Made by a program: the position numbers and the translations under genes
Notes under the pieces: model-generated
What the model was told of the DNA's origin: nothing
The model's input: only the letters and a program-made list of their open reading frames with translations
The model's database searches: none
Assembly: GCA_964616875.1 (NCBI GenBank)
Contig: CAZTSJ010000103.1
Location: 1-20,434, forward strand
Source of the DNA: RBG-16-66-20 sp964616875
GTDB taxonomy: Bacteria > Pseudomonadota > Gammaproteobacteria > Burkholderiales > SG8-39
Direction: 5' to 3'
Length of the DNA stretch: 20,434 nt
Shown here: positions 7,136-14,183 of the stretch, one piece after another
How positions within the stretch are numbered: the stretch's first letter is position 1
Layout of the letters: each line of letters begins with the position of its first letter

Positions 7136-7417
7136 ATGGCGAAGAAGAAAGCAAAAGGCAAGAAGCGCAAGCCCAATGCCGCGTTCATGAAGCCGATGAA
7201 CATTAGCGCAGCGCTCGGAGCGGTGATCGGCAGCGGCCCGATGCCGCGTACCGAGGTAACCAAGAAGATCTGGGCCTACATCAAGCGCAATGGGCTGCAG
7301 GACAAGAAAAACCGTCGCAACATCAACGCGGACGACAAGTTGAAGCCCGTGTTCGGTGGCAAGGGGCAAGTCTCGATGTTCGAGATGACGAAACTGGTCA
7401 GCAGGCACCTCAAGTAA
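7136..7417 (+). CDS. Free-standing SWIB/MDM2-domain protein with basic N-terminal tail
   Basis: A 93-residue very basic protein. Residues 1-13 (MAKKKAKGKKRKP) are a lysine-rich tail resembling bacterial histone-like or H1-like tails. Residues of about 19-93 form a SWIB domain, recognisable from FMKPMNISAALGAVIG, the helix TEVTKKIWAYIKRNGLQD, NRRNINADDKLKPVFG and SMFEMTKLVSRHL. SWIB is best known from eukaryotic SWI/SNF chromatin remodelers and from Chlamydia; many proteobacteria also carry small copies of unknown role. DNA or nucleoid binding is inferred from the tail and the family. The gene is monocistronic, with its own promoter, a strong AGAGGAG site nine bases before ATG and an intrinsic terminator. 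Confidence 0.9.
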   Translation: MAKKKAKGKKRKPNAAFMKPMNISAALGAVIGSGPMPRTEVTKKIWAYIKRNGLQDKKNRRNINADDKLKPVFGGKGQVSMFEMTKLVSRHLK

Positions 7418-7437
7418 CCGGATTTCAGTCGTGCACC

Positions 7438-7470
7438 AGGCCGGAGGCGATCCCTCCGGCCTTTTTATTT
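7438..7470 (+). terminator. Intrinsic terminator of the SWIB gene
   Basis: A 10-bp perfect stem (AGGCCGGAGG with CCTCCGGCCT, loop CGATC) is followed by TTTTATTT. It lies 20 bases after the SWIB stop and ends at the stop codon of convergent fbp. On the minus strand no U-run follows the stem, so it serves only the plus strand. Confidence 0.88.
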
Positions 7471-8456
7471 CAGCGGTGGTACGAGGTGACGCGCTCGACC
7501 TCGTTTTTTGAGCCAAGGATCACCGCCACGCGCTGGTGCAGCCGGGCGGGTTCGATGTCGAGGATGCGCTTGCGACCGTCGGTGGCGGCGCCCCCGGCCT
7601 GCTCGACGATGAAAGCCATCGGATTGGCCTCGTACATGAGGCGCAGGCGGCCTTCCTTGTGCTTCGAATCCCGCGGGTACATGAAGATGCCGCCGCGCCA
7701 CAGCACGCGGTAGACGTCGGCCACCATCGAGGCCACCCAGCGCATGTTGAAGTCCTTGCCGCGCGGGCCGTCCGTGCCGGCGAGGCATTCGTCGATATAG
7801 CGCTTCACCGGCGCTTCCCAGCGCCGCATGTTCGAGGTGTTGATCGCGAATTCCGCGGTGTCTTCGGGTATTTTTATGCGTTCATTCGTCAGGACGAAGG
7901 TAAAGGTTTCCCGATCGAGGGTGAACCCGTAAGCGCCGTCGCCCACCGTGATGACGAGTTGCGTCGTGGGACCATACACGGCGAAGCCGGCCGCGACCTG
8001 GTTGCGCCCCGGCTGCAGGAACACCTTCTCGTCGGGTTCCACGCCCTTGGGGCAGCGCAGCACCGAAAAGATGGTGCCCACGGAGATATTGACGTCGATG
8101 TTGGAGGAACCGTCCAGCGGGTCGAACAGCAGCAGATATTCGCCGCGCGGGTAGTGCGTCGGCGTCGGCTTCACGTCCTCCATTTCCTCCGAGACGAGCG
8201 CGGCCAGGTTGCCGCCCCATTCGTTGGCCTCGAGCAGGATTTCGTTCGACATCACGTCGAGGTTCTTCTGCAGTTCGCCCTGGACGTTTTCGGTGCCTGC
8301 GTTGCCGTGGCCGCCGCCGAGGGTACCTTTGTTGACGCGCGTGCTGATCGCCTTGCAGGCGCGCGCGATGGTTTCGATCAGCAGGCGCAGGTCGGCGTTG
8401 ATGCGGCCGGCGCGCTGGCGCTCGATGAGGAACTGGGTGAGGGAGGCGCGTCGCAT
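7470..8456 (-). CDS. fbp: Fructose-1,6-bisphosphatase, class I
   Basis: A 328-residue enzyme that hydrolyses fructose 1,6-bisphosphate to fructose 6-phosphate in gluconeogenesis or the Calvin cycle. The N-terminus MRRASLTQFLIERQ is typical of betaproteobacterial Fbp. The metal and phosphate motifs are SEEMED (89-94) and FDPLDGSSNID (111-121), and EANPMAFIVEQAGG (276-289) is the conserved C-terminal segment. Length is standard. The open frame extends upstream to 8804, but that part lies inside the transporter gene. ATG 8456 lies 11 bases after the MFS stop, has no Shine-Dalgarno sequence, and is preceded by TAGAAT (8465-8470) at eight bases. It may thus be transcribed from its own promoter as a leaderless message as well as by read-through. 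Confidence 0.96.
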   Translation of the reverse strand: MRRASLTQFLIERQRAGRINADLRLLIETIARACKAISTRVNKGTLGGGHGNAGTENVQGELQKNLDVMSNEILLEANEWGGNLAALVSEEMEDVKPTPTHYPRGEYLLLFDPLDGSSNIDVNISVGTIFSVLRCPKGVEPDEKVFLQPGRNQVAAGFAVYGPTTQLVITVGDGAYGFTLDRETFTFVLTNERIKIPEDTAEFAINTSNMRRWEAPVKRYIDECLAGTDGPRGKDFNMRWVASMVADVYRVLWRGGIFMYPRDSKHKEGRLRLMYEANPMAFIVEQAGGAATDGRKRILDIEPARLHQRVAVILGSKNEVERVTSYHR

Positions 8457-8467
8457 GGGTCGGAATT

Positions 8468-9601
8468 CTAACGCTTGCGGTTCGCCAGCCAGCCGCCGCA
8501 GAGCAGCAGGCCGGACATCGACCAGAAGACCGGCCCCATGCCGAGCACCGCGCCCATCGCGCCGAACAGCAGCGGCAGAAAGGTGTGGCTTACATTCATC
8601 ATGGTGGTGCGCACGCCGATCGCCTCGCCCTGCCGCCCCGCCGGCGAGGCCGCGTAGAGCACCGCCATGATCATCGGCTGGGCGCAGCCCAGGCCGAGGC
8701 CGAGGAGGAATGACAGCGCGATCAGGTAGGGCACCTGCTGCGCCAGCGGAAACATCGAATAGGCGGCGCCGGAGATCACCAGCGCGGCGCAGATCACGGT
8801 CCACGCGCTCATGCGGCGCGCCACCGAGGGCATGGCGAGGCGCACCGCGAAAGTAGCCAGCGCAAAACTGCTCATGACGATGCCGATGGTCGAGGCCGAC
8901 AGGCCGATGCGCGTGCCGTAAATCGGAATTACGAAGGTGTAGAGGTCCCAGCCGGTGGCGAGCAGCGCGCTGAACAGGAAGATCGCGAGCAGGCGCGGTT
9001 CGCGCAGCAGGTCGGCCACGCTGTGCGCTGCCGGGTCGCCATGCGCGGCTTGTCCCGGCGGCAGCGGCGGGCGCCGCCAGAGCAGCAACGCGGTGGCAGC
9101 TAGTGGCGGCAGGGCAAGCAGCAGAAAGGCCATGCGGTCCCCGGCAAGGTCGATGGCGAAGCCGGCAAGCAGCGGCCCGAGGAAGCCGCTCACCGAGTAG
9201 CCCAGAGCGAGCCAGCTGAAGTTGACCGCGCGGTCGGCCGGGTCACCGATCCAGCCCACCGCGTGGTTGAGCGCGAGGTGCTGCAGCATGAACGAGGTGC
9301 CGATGACGACAGAGGCGGCGAACAGCATCGGCATGCCGGGCAGGATGAAGGGCAGCAGGATGCCGGCGGCGACCGCAGCACTGGACCAGGCGAGCGGCCG
9401 AAACAGGCCGCCGCGGTCAATGAACCGTCCCGCGTGGACCGCGATCAGCATCGGCACCACCGCGTAGAGCGACATCAGTACGCCCACGGTGATGGGCGAG
9501 GCCTGCTGCTGGATGGCTGAGAGCGAGACGGTAATGCGGCTGCCGACGAAGCCGATGTGGCTCAGTACCGTCAGCAGGATGATGAAGGGGAGGGGCTTCA
9601 A
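8468..9601 (-). CDS. MFS transporter (12-TM drug or metabolite exporter type)
   Basis: About 377 residues with twelve predicted membrane helices. A motif A-like GRFIDRGG lies in the loop after helix 2. A less hydrophobic central segment (about 190-215, RRPPLPPGQAAHGDPAAHS) separates two six-helix halves. Substrate is unknown; the closest general type is the YfcJ/YhhS-like efflux group. No ATG or GTG lies in frame near the N-terminus. Two adjacent TTG codons (9604 and 9601) follow AGAGGGG, and I use the second because its spacing is better and KPLPFIILLTVLSHIGF begins the first helix. The start lies inside a perfect hairpin (9590-9612). It is downstream of htpX and upstream of fbp on the same strand. 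Confidence 0.87.
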   Translation of the reverse strand: MKPLPFIILLTVLSHIGFVGSRITVSLSAIQQQASPITVGVLMSLYAVVPMLIAVHAGRFIDRGGLFRPLAWSSAAVAAGILLPFILPGMPMLFAASVVIGTSFMLQHLALNHAVGWIGDPADRAVNFSWLALGYSVSGFLGPLLAGFAIDLAGDRMAFLLLALPPLAATALLLWRRPPLPPGQAAHGDPAAHSVADLLREPRLLAIFLFSALLATGWDLYTFVIPIYGTRIGLSASTIGIVMSSFALATFAVRLAMPSVARRMSAWTVICAALVISGAAYSMFPLAQQVPYLIALSFLLGLGLGCAQPMIMAVLYAASPAGRQGEAIGVRTTMMNVSHTFLPLLFGAMGAVLGMGPVFWSMSGLLLCGGWLANRKR

Positions 9602-9612
9602 CAAAGCCCCTC
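9590..9612 (-). promoter_or_regulatory. Hairpin enclosing the MFS Shine-Dalgarno and TTG start
   Basis: On the mRNA, GAGGGGCUU (9612-9604) pairs perfectly with AAGCCCCUC (9598-9590) around the loop UGUUG. The stem contains the Shine-Dalgarno sequence and the loop contains the start codon. No U-run follows, so it is not a terminator. It may limit translation unless ribosomes or a factor open it. Confidence 0.55.
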
Positions 9613-9648
9613 TGAAGGCGACGCGAGCGGCCTCACCGCCGCCCGCGC

Positions 9649-10518
9649 TTAGCGGCCTTGCAACGCGGCGATGCGTTCCTCGAGCGGCGGGTGGGTCGAG
9701 AAGAGGGCGCCCCAGCCGCCGGGCCCGGCGCTGATGCCGGTGGCCTGCATCGACTGCGGCAGGGCGCCCGGCTGCAGTCCGCCCAGGCGCGCCAGTGCCT
9801 GGACCATCGGCTGCGGCGAACCCAGCAGCTGCGCCGAGGCGGCGTCGGCACGGAATTCGCGCCGGCGCGAGAACCAGGCCACGATCATCGAGGCGAAAAC
9901 CCCGAGCACGAGCTGCGACGCCATCACCGTGACAAAGTATCCGATGCCCTGGCCGCGCTCGTTTTTCAGGATCACGCGGTCGACGATGTGGCCGATAACG
10001 CGCGACAGGAAGAACACGAAGGTGTTGACCACGCCTTGAATGAGCGTGAGCGTGACCATGTCGCCGTTGGCGACGTGGCCGATTTCGTGGCCGAGCACCG
10101 CCTCGACCTCCTCGCGCGACATCGCTTCCAGCAGCCCGGTGGACACCGCCACCAGGGCCGAATCGCGGAACGCGCCGGTGGCGAAGGCATTCGGTTCGCC
10201 CTCGTACATGGCGACTTCCGGCATGCCGATGCCGGCCTTTTCCGACAGGCGCTTGACCGTGTTCACCAGCCAGTACTGGGTGGTGCCCTCGGTGCCGTCG
10301 ATCACCTGCGCGCCGGTGGACATCTTCGCCATCCACTTGGAGATCAGCAGCGAGATGAAAGCGCCGCCGAAGCCGAACAGCGCCGCGAACACCAGTGTGC
10401 CGAAGAAATTGAAGCCGTTTTGCTCCAGCATCCGGTCGACCCCAAGCACGCTGGCGACGATGGACAGCAGCACCATCACGGCAAGGTTGGTGACGATCAG
10501 AAGTACGATTCTTTTCAT
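9649..10518 (-). CDS. htpX: Membrane zinc metalloprotease HtpX
   Basis: A 289-residue inner-membrane M48 peptidase that degrades misfolded membrane proteins, working alongside FtsH. Two N-terminal membrane helices (about 5-25 and 38-60) precede the zinc site HEIGH (144-148) and the downstream glutamate in EFRAD (E221). Further hydrophobic segments span about 160-180 and 195-216. Length agrees with the E. coli protein of about 293 residues. The start at MKRIVLLIVTN fits the family and has GGAGA ten bases upstream; in-frame codons further up are not needed. The gene follows the GMC oxidoreductase by 47 bases and precedes the MFS gene. HtpX is often under envelope-stress control, but I see no clear operator here. 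Confidence 0.95.
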   Translation of the reverse strand: MKRIVLLIVTNLAVMVLLSIVASVLGVDRMLEQNGFNFFGTLVFAALFGFGGAFISLLISKWMAKMSTGAQVIDGTEGTTQYWLVNTVKRLSEKAGIGMPEVAMYEGEPNAFATGAFRDSALVAVSTGLLEAMSREEVEAVLGHEIGHVANGDMVTLTLIQGVVNTFVFFLSRVIGHIVDRVILKNERGQGIGYFVTVMASQLVLGVFASMIVAWFSRRREFRADAASAQLLGSPQPMVQALARLGGLQPGALPQSMQATGISAGPGGWGALFSTHPPLEERIAALQGR

Positions 10519-10565
10519 GTGTTTAGGGTCTCCAGTGCCATTAGATGGGGGCGAACCCCGGCAGT

Positions 10566-12134
10566 TCAATACTTCGCTTCCATGATCATACGCGCGCCCT
10601 TCTCGGCGATCAGGTAGGCCGGCGCGTTGGTGTTGCCCGAAGTGATGCGCGGCATGATCGAAGCGTCCACCACCCGCAGGCGCTCCACGCCGTGCACCCG
10701 CAGGCAGTCGTCCACCACGGCCAGCGGGTCGCTGCCCATCTTGCAGGTGCCGACCGGGTGGAAAATGGTTGTGCCGAGCTCGCCTGCTGCTTTTTCAAGA
10801 TCTTTTTCAGAAGTAGCGGACACACCAGGTCTGAACTCTTCCGGCTCGTACTTCGCCAGCGCCTTGGACGCCATGATGCGCCGTGTGAAGCGCATGCCGT
10901 CCACCGCAACCTTGCGGTCTTCGGGCGTCGAGAGGTAGTTGAGCTTGATTTCGGGATGGGCCGCCGGGTCGGGAGACTGGATGCGCACCCAGCCGCGCGA
11001 GGTGGGCCGCAGGTTGCACACGCTCGGCGTGATCGCGGGAAAGGGGTGCAGCGGGTCGCCGAACTTGTCCAGGGACAATGGCTGCACGTGCCACTCGATG
11101 TTCGGCGTCGGCTGCGACGGATCGCTCTTGGCGAAGGCGCCCAGCTGCGATGGCGGCATGGTCAGGGGCCCGGTGCGACGCAACAGGTACTCCAGCCCCA
11201 TCGCCGCCTTGCCCCACAGGCTGTTGGCCATCTCGTTCAGCGTGCGCACGTTCTTCACCTTGTACTGCATGCGCACCTGCAGGTGGTCGTGCAGGTTTTC
11301 GCCGACACCGGGAAGGTTTTGAACTGGTTTTATTTCATAACGGGTTAACAGGTCCGCGGGACCAACACCCGACAATTGTAAAATCTGAGGCGAACCGATC
11401 GAGCCGAGCGACAGAATGGTTTCGCGTTTGGCCTCCGCGAATAGCCTTTCCCCGTCCCTCAGAAATTCAAATCCCCTGGCTTGAAGATCCTTAAATCGAA
11501 TTCGAGTCACAACACTATTCGTCAGTACAGTCAGATTCTTCCGGTGCATGACCGGCCTGAGGAAAGCGTTGGTCGCGCTCCAGCGCCGGCCGCGCTTCTG
11601 GGTCATCTGGAACGGCGCGCAGCCGGAGTTGTCGCCGCCGTTGAAGGATCTGATCGGCGCAATGCCGCATTCGAGCGCAGCATCGCGCCAGGCGTCGATG
11701 ATTTCCCAGCGCACCCTCGGGTCTTCGATGTAAAGATCTTTTTCGACTGTCTTGAAGACGGGCAGCACGTCGTCCCAGGACCAGTCCTCGTTGCCGAGGG
11801 ACGCCCAGTGGTCGTAGTCCTCCTTCTGGCCGCGCATGTAGATCATGGCGTTGATCGAGGAGCAGCCGCCCAGCACGCGGCCGCGCGCGTAATGGATCGA
11901 GCGGCCGGCGAGGTGCTCATCCGGCTCGGTCTTGTAGCACCAGTCGGTGCGCGGATTGGCGATGGTGTAGAGGTAGCCGATCGGGATGTCGATCCAGAAC
12001 CAGTCGTCCTTGCCGCCCGCTTCGAGCAGCAGCACCGAGACGGCAGGATCGGCGGAAAGCCGGTTGGCGAGCAGGCAGCCGGCGCTGCCCGCGCCGGCGA
12101 TGACGTAGTCGAATGCGCCGAATGGCGTCGTCAT
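10566..12134 (-). CDS. GMC-family FAD-dependent alcohol/choline dehydrogenase
   Basis: A 522-residue flavoprotein. It shows the dinucleotide fold VIAGAGSAG (11-19) with LLEAGG, GMC signature 1 around RGRVLGGCSSINAM (84-97), signature 2 GSIGSPQILQLSGVG (244-258), and the catalytic pair H459 (FHPVGTCKMG) and N503 (NTNAPAYL). Family members oxidise choline, long-chain or aromatic alcohols, or polyethylene glycol-type substrates, passing electrons to quinone or oxygen. The substrate here is not determinable. Length is standard. It starts four bases after the stop of the PF04392 binding-protein gene, so the two are probably one transcript. The 11320-11540 part of the gene is clearly more AT-rich than the rest. 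Confidence 0.93.
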   Translation of the reverse strand: MTTPFGAFDYVIAGAGSAGCLLANRLSADPAVSVLLLEAGGKDDWFWIDIPIGYLYTIANPRTDWCYKTEPDEHLAGRSIHYARGRVLGGCSSINAMIYMRGQKEDYDHWASLGNEDWSWDDVLPVFKTVEKDLYIEDPRVRWEIIDAWRDAALECGIAPIRSFNGGDNSGCAPFQMTQKRGRRWSATNAFLRPVMHRKNLTVLTNSVVTRIRFKDLQARGFEFLRDGERLFAEAKRETILSLGSIGSPQILQLSGVGPADLLTRYEIKPVQNLPGVGENLHDHLQVRMQYKVKNVRTLNEMANSLWGKAAMGLEYLLRRTGPLTMPPSQLGAFAKSDPSQPTPNIEWHVQPLSLDKFGDPLHPFPAITPSVCNLRPTSRGWVRIQSPDPAAHPEIKLNYLSTPEDRKVAVDGMRFTRRIMASKALAKYEPEEFRPGVSATSEKDLEKAAGELGTTIFHPVGTCKMGSDPLAVVDDCLRVHGVERLRVVDASIMPRITSGNTNAPAYLIAEKGARMIMEAKY

Positions 12135-12138
12135 TGCT

Positions 12139-13119
12139 TCATTCGATCACCCGGTCGGCGCGCAGTAGCAGCGACTGCGGCACGCTGATCCCGAGCGCCT
12201 TCGCGGTCTTGAGGTTGATCACCAGCTCGAACGTGGATGGCTGCTCGACGGGCAGGTCACCGGGCTTCGCCCCTTTGAGGATCCTGTCGACATAGACGGC
12301 TGCGCGATTCATGTGCTGGCAGAAGTCAAGCCCGTAGGACATGAGTCCACCTGCGTCTACGTAGCCACGCGTTTGATAAATTGCCGGGCGGCGGATCTTT
12401 GCCGCGAGCGCCACGATCCGCGCCGCGCCGCGGCCGGTGACGGCATCAATGGGTACGATCAGTGCATCCGGTGGCGCCTTTGTCATGGTGGAGAACGCGC
12501 CTTCGATATCGCCGACGGTGTGCAGTGCATGCGGTTCGATGGTCACGCCCAGGGTCCGCCCTGCCGCATGCAGCACCTGCAGCTCGACCACCTTCCCTGG
12601 ATTGGCCGGGTCGTAGAGGAAGGCGACGCGGGACGCTTTCGGTGCCAGCGCCCTGGCGAATTCCAGAAGCTTGCTGGTGGTTGCCGGCAGGAAGTTGGAG
12701 ATACCAGTCACGTTTGCTTCCGGTCGAGGCAGATTCGTTACTATCCCGCTGGCCACCGGATCGCTGACAGTCGCGAATACCACGGGTACGTCCCGCGTCG
12801 CGCGCTGCATCGCTTGGGCAGCGGCGGTCCCGATGGCGACGATCAATTCCGGTTTCAGCCCGATCAGTTCCTGGGCGAGCGCGGGCAACTGTTCAAGGCT
12901 GCCTTTCGGTCCGCGCAATTCAATCGCGAGGTTCCGCCCTTCCACCCGGCCGAGCGCGCTCAAGCCCTCTTTGAGGCATTTGAAAGCGAGACCCTGGCGC
13001 GGTTCTGGTTCGATAGCGAGGACGCCGATCATTCGCGAGCGACCCGCTTGCTGCGCGAAGCCGGGCAAGGGCACGATACCAAGCGCGAGAATTGCTCCTA
13101 GAGTTTCGCGTCGGTTCAT
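12139..13119 (-). CDS. PF04392 (ABC_sub_bind, TrpX-like) periplasmic substrate-binding protein
   Basis: A 326-residue exported protein. The N-terminus MNRRETLGAILALGIVPLPG then FAQQ has a twin arginine and a hydrophobic stretch, as usual in this family; either Sec or Tat export is possible. The mature part carries the family segments KPELIVAIGTAAAQAMQRAT, VPVVFATVSDPVASGIV, NVTGISNF and the ending LVINLKTAKALGISVPQSLLLRADRVIE. Proteins of this family are numerous in Burkholderiales and are usually linked to ABC importers of tryptophan or unknown small molecules, but no permease or ATPase is adjacent here. GGGAGG lies close before ATG 13119, which I prefer over an upstream in-frame GTG/ATG region. 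It is probably co-transcribed with the GMC gene. Confidence 0.9.
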   Translation of the reverse strand: MNRRETLGAILALGIVPLPGFAQQAGRSRMIGVLAIEPEPRQGLAFKCLKEGLSALGRVEGRNLAIELRGPKGSLEQLPALAQELIGLKPELIVAIGTAAAQAMQRATRDVPVVFATVSDPVASGIVTNLPRPEANVTGISNFLPATTSKLLEFARALAPKASRVAFLYDPANPGKVVELQVLHAAGRTLGVTIEPHALHTVGDIEGAFSTMTKAPPDALIVPIDAVTGRGAARIVALAAKIRRPAIYQTRGYVDAGGLMSYGLDFCQHMNRAAVYVDRILKGAKPGDLPVEQPSTFELVINLKTAKALGISVPQSLLLRADRVIE

Positions 13120-13135
13120 GTGCCTCCCTGCACGT

Positions 13136-13174
13136 AGTCTACACATCGGACGCGAGGGCCGACTCAAGTAGACT
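13136..13174. promoter_or_regulatory. Inverted repeat in the divergent promoter region
   Basis: AGTCTAC (13136-13142) and GTAGACT (13168-13174) are perfect inverted arms 25 bases apart. A shorter TCGG/CCGA pair is nested inside. The element occupies most of the 60-base space between the divergent binding-protein and isomerase genes, so it may be an operator. TAGACT of the right arm could also act as a -10 for the plus-strand gene. Confidence 0.35.
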
Positions 13175-13179
13175 GCAGC

Positions 13180-13824
13180 ATGGACGCCGGTGTCGATCTT
13201 TTCTGGTCCTTCCGCAGCCCGTATTCCTACCTCGCGGTGCCGGGCGCGATCCGGCTCGAGAAGGATTTCAAGGTCAAAGTCAAATTCCGGCCGGTGCTGC
13301 CGCTCGCGGTGCGCGACCCGTCGTTTTTCAGTCCCGACAACCTGAAGCGCGCGAAGTACATCCGCGTCGACTACCCGCGCCGCGCCGAGATGCTAGGAAT
13401 GCCGCACCAATGGCCATCGCCGGACCCGATCGTGCAGGATATGAAGACCTACAAGATCGCCGCCGAGCAGCCGTACATCCACCGGCTCACGTACCTCGGC
13501 GTCGAAGCCGAGCGACGCGGGCGAGGGCTCGCGTTCGCGCGCGAAGTCTCCGGCCTCATCTTCGACGGCACGCGCGACTGGCATCTCGGCAACCACCTGG
13601 CCGAGGCGGCAAAGCGCTCGGAGCTCGATCTCGCGTCAATGGACGCGGCCATCGCCGATCCCGCCTCGCATCGCGCCACGGTGGAGGAAAGCCAGGAAGC
13701 GCTGGCGAAGTCCGGTCACTGGGGCGTGCCGACCTTCGTCTTCGAGGGCGAGCCGTTCTTCGGCGAGGACCGTATCGATACGCTGCGCTGGCGGCTTGGA
13801 AAGCAGGCGCTGGGGCGCGCCTGA
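13180..13824 (+). CDS. DsbA-family 2-hydroxychromene-2-carboxylate isomerase-like protein
   Basis: A 214-residue thioredoxin-fold protein of the HCCA isomerase/GST-kappa group. The N-terminus VDLFWSFRSPYSYLA contains the FRSPYSYLA motif, whose serine (S13) activates glutathione. HWGVPTFVFEGEPFFGEDRID (180-200) is the cis-proline loop and following strand. Relatives isomerise 2-hydroxychromene-2-carboxylate in naphthalene breakdown, but most chromosomal copies have unknown glutathione-dependent roles. No other aromatic degradation gene lies nearby, so a naphthalene role is not supported. There is no clear Shine-Dalgarno sequence before ATG. The stop lies eight bases from the stop of the convergent DUF4124 gene. 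Confidence 0.9.
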   Translation: MDAGVDLFWSFRSPYSYLAVPGAIRLEKDFKVKVKFRPVLPLAVRDPSFFSPDNLKRAKYIRVDYPRRAEMLGMPHQWPSPDPIVQDMKTYKIAAEQPYIHRLTYLGVEAERRGRGLAFAREVSGLIFDGTRDWHLGNHLAEAAKRSELDLASMDAAIADPASHRATVEESQEALAKSGHWGVPTFVFEGEPFFGEDRIDTLRWRLGKQALGRA

Positions 13825-13832
13825 GGGCGCTA

Positions 13833-14162
13833 CTACTTCGTCAGCTTCTCGATCAGCGGGTTGACGGGCTTGAGCTGAGCTCCGCCGCGGCTGACTTCGC
13901 CTTCTTCCTGTGCTTTCGGGGCGGGGGCCTTGTCGGCGTCCTTGCGTGCGGCCGGCTTCGGCGGTTCCGTGAACGGCATCGAGGTGACGCGATCCGCGAC
14001 CGGGCCCGCGTCCTGCAGCCCCTGCTTCTCGCAGGTGATGTTCGAGTAGGTGACCCGGCGCTGGGCGTCCAGGCACTTGTACATCGTCGGCGGCGCCTGC
14101 GTCGCTTGCGCGAGGCCGGCGACAGCCCAGGACCAGAGCAACAGGAACCCCACCACTCGCAT
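13833..14162 (-). CDS. DUF4124-type small exported protein
   Basis: A 109-residue exported protein. The signal peptide MRVVGFLLLWSWAVAGLAQA ends near residue 20. The mature part shows the DUF4124 core MYKCLDAQRRVTYSNITCEK with cysteines 30 and 44. The rest is a Pro-, Ala- and Lys-rich low-complexity tail. The function of this periplasmic family, abundant in beta- and gammaproteobacteria, is not known. The gene follows rhlE by 21 bases on the same strand. However, TAGAAT (14170-14175) sits seven bases before ATG with no Shine-Dalgarno sequence, suggesting a separate leaderless message. Confidence 0.85.
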   Translation of the reverse strand: MRVVGFLLLWSWAVAGLAQATQAPPTMYKCLDAQRRVTYSNITCEKQGLQDAGPVADRVTSMPFTEPPKPAARKDADKAPAPKAQEEGEVSRGGAQLKPVNPLIEKLTK

Positions 14163-14183
14163 GGCGTGGATTCTACGGTAGGC

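Noticed and set aside
8457..8804. Upstream extension of the fbp frame to 444 residues
   Set aside because: It overlaps the transporter gene and lacks any Fbp homology; the family N-terminus MRRASLTQFL fits ATG 8456.
9590..9612. Intrinsic terminator between htpX and the MFS gene
   Set aside because: The stem is perfect, but it is followed by a C/U mix without a U-run and contains the start codon, so a translational role is more likely.
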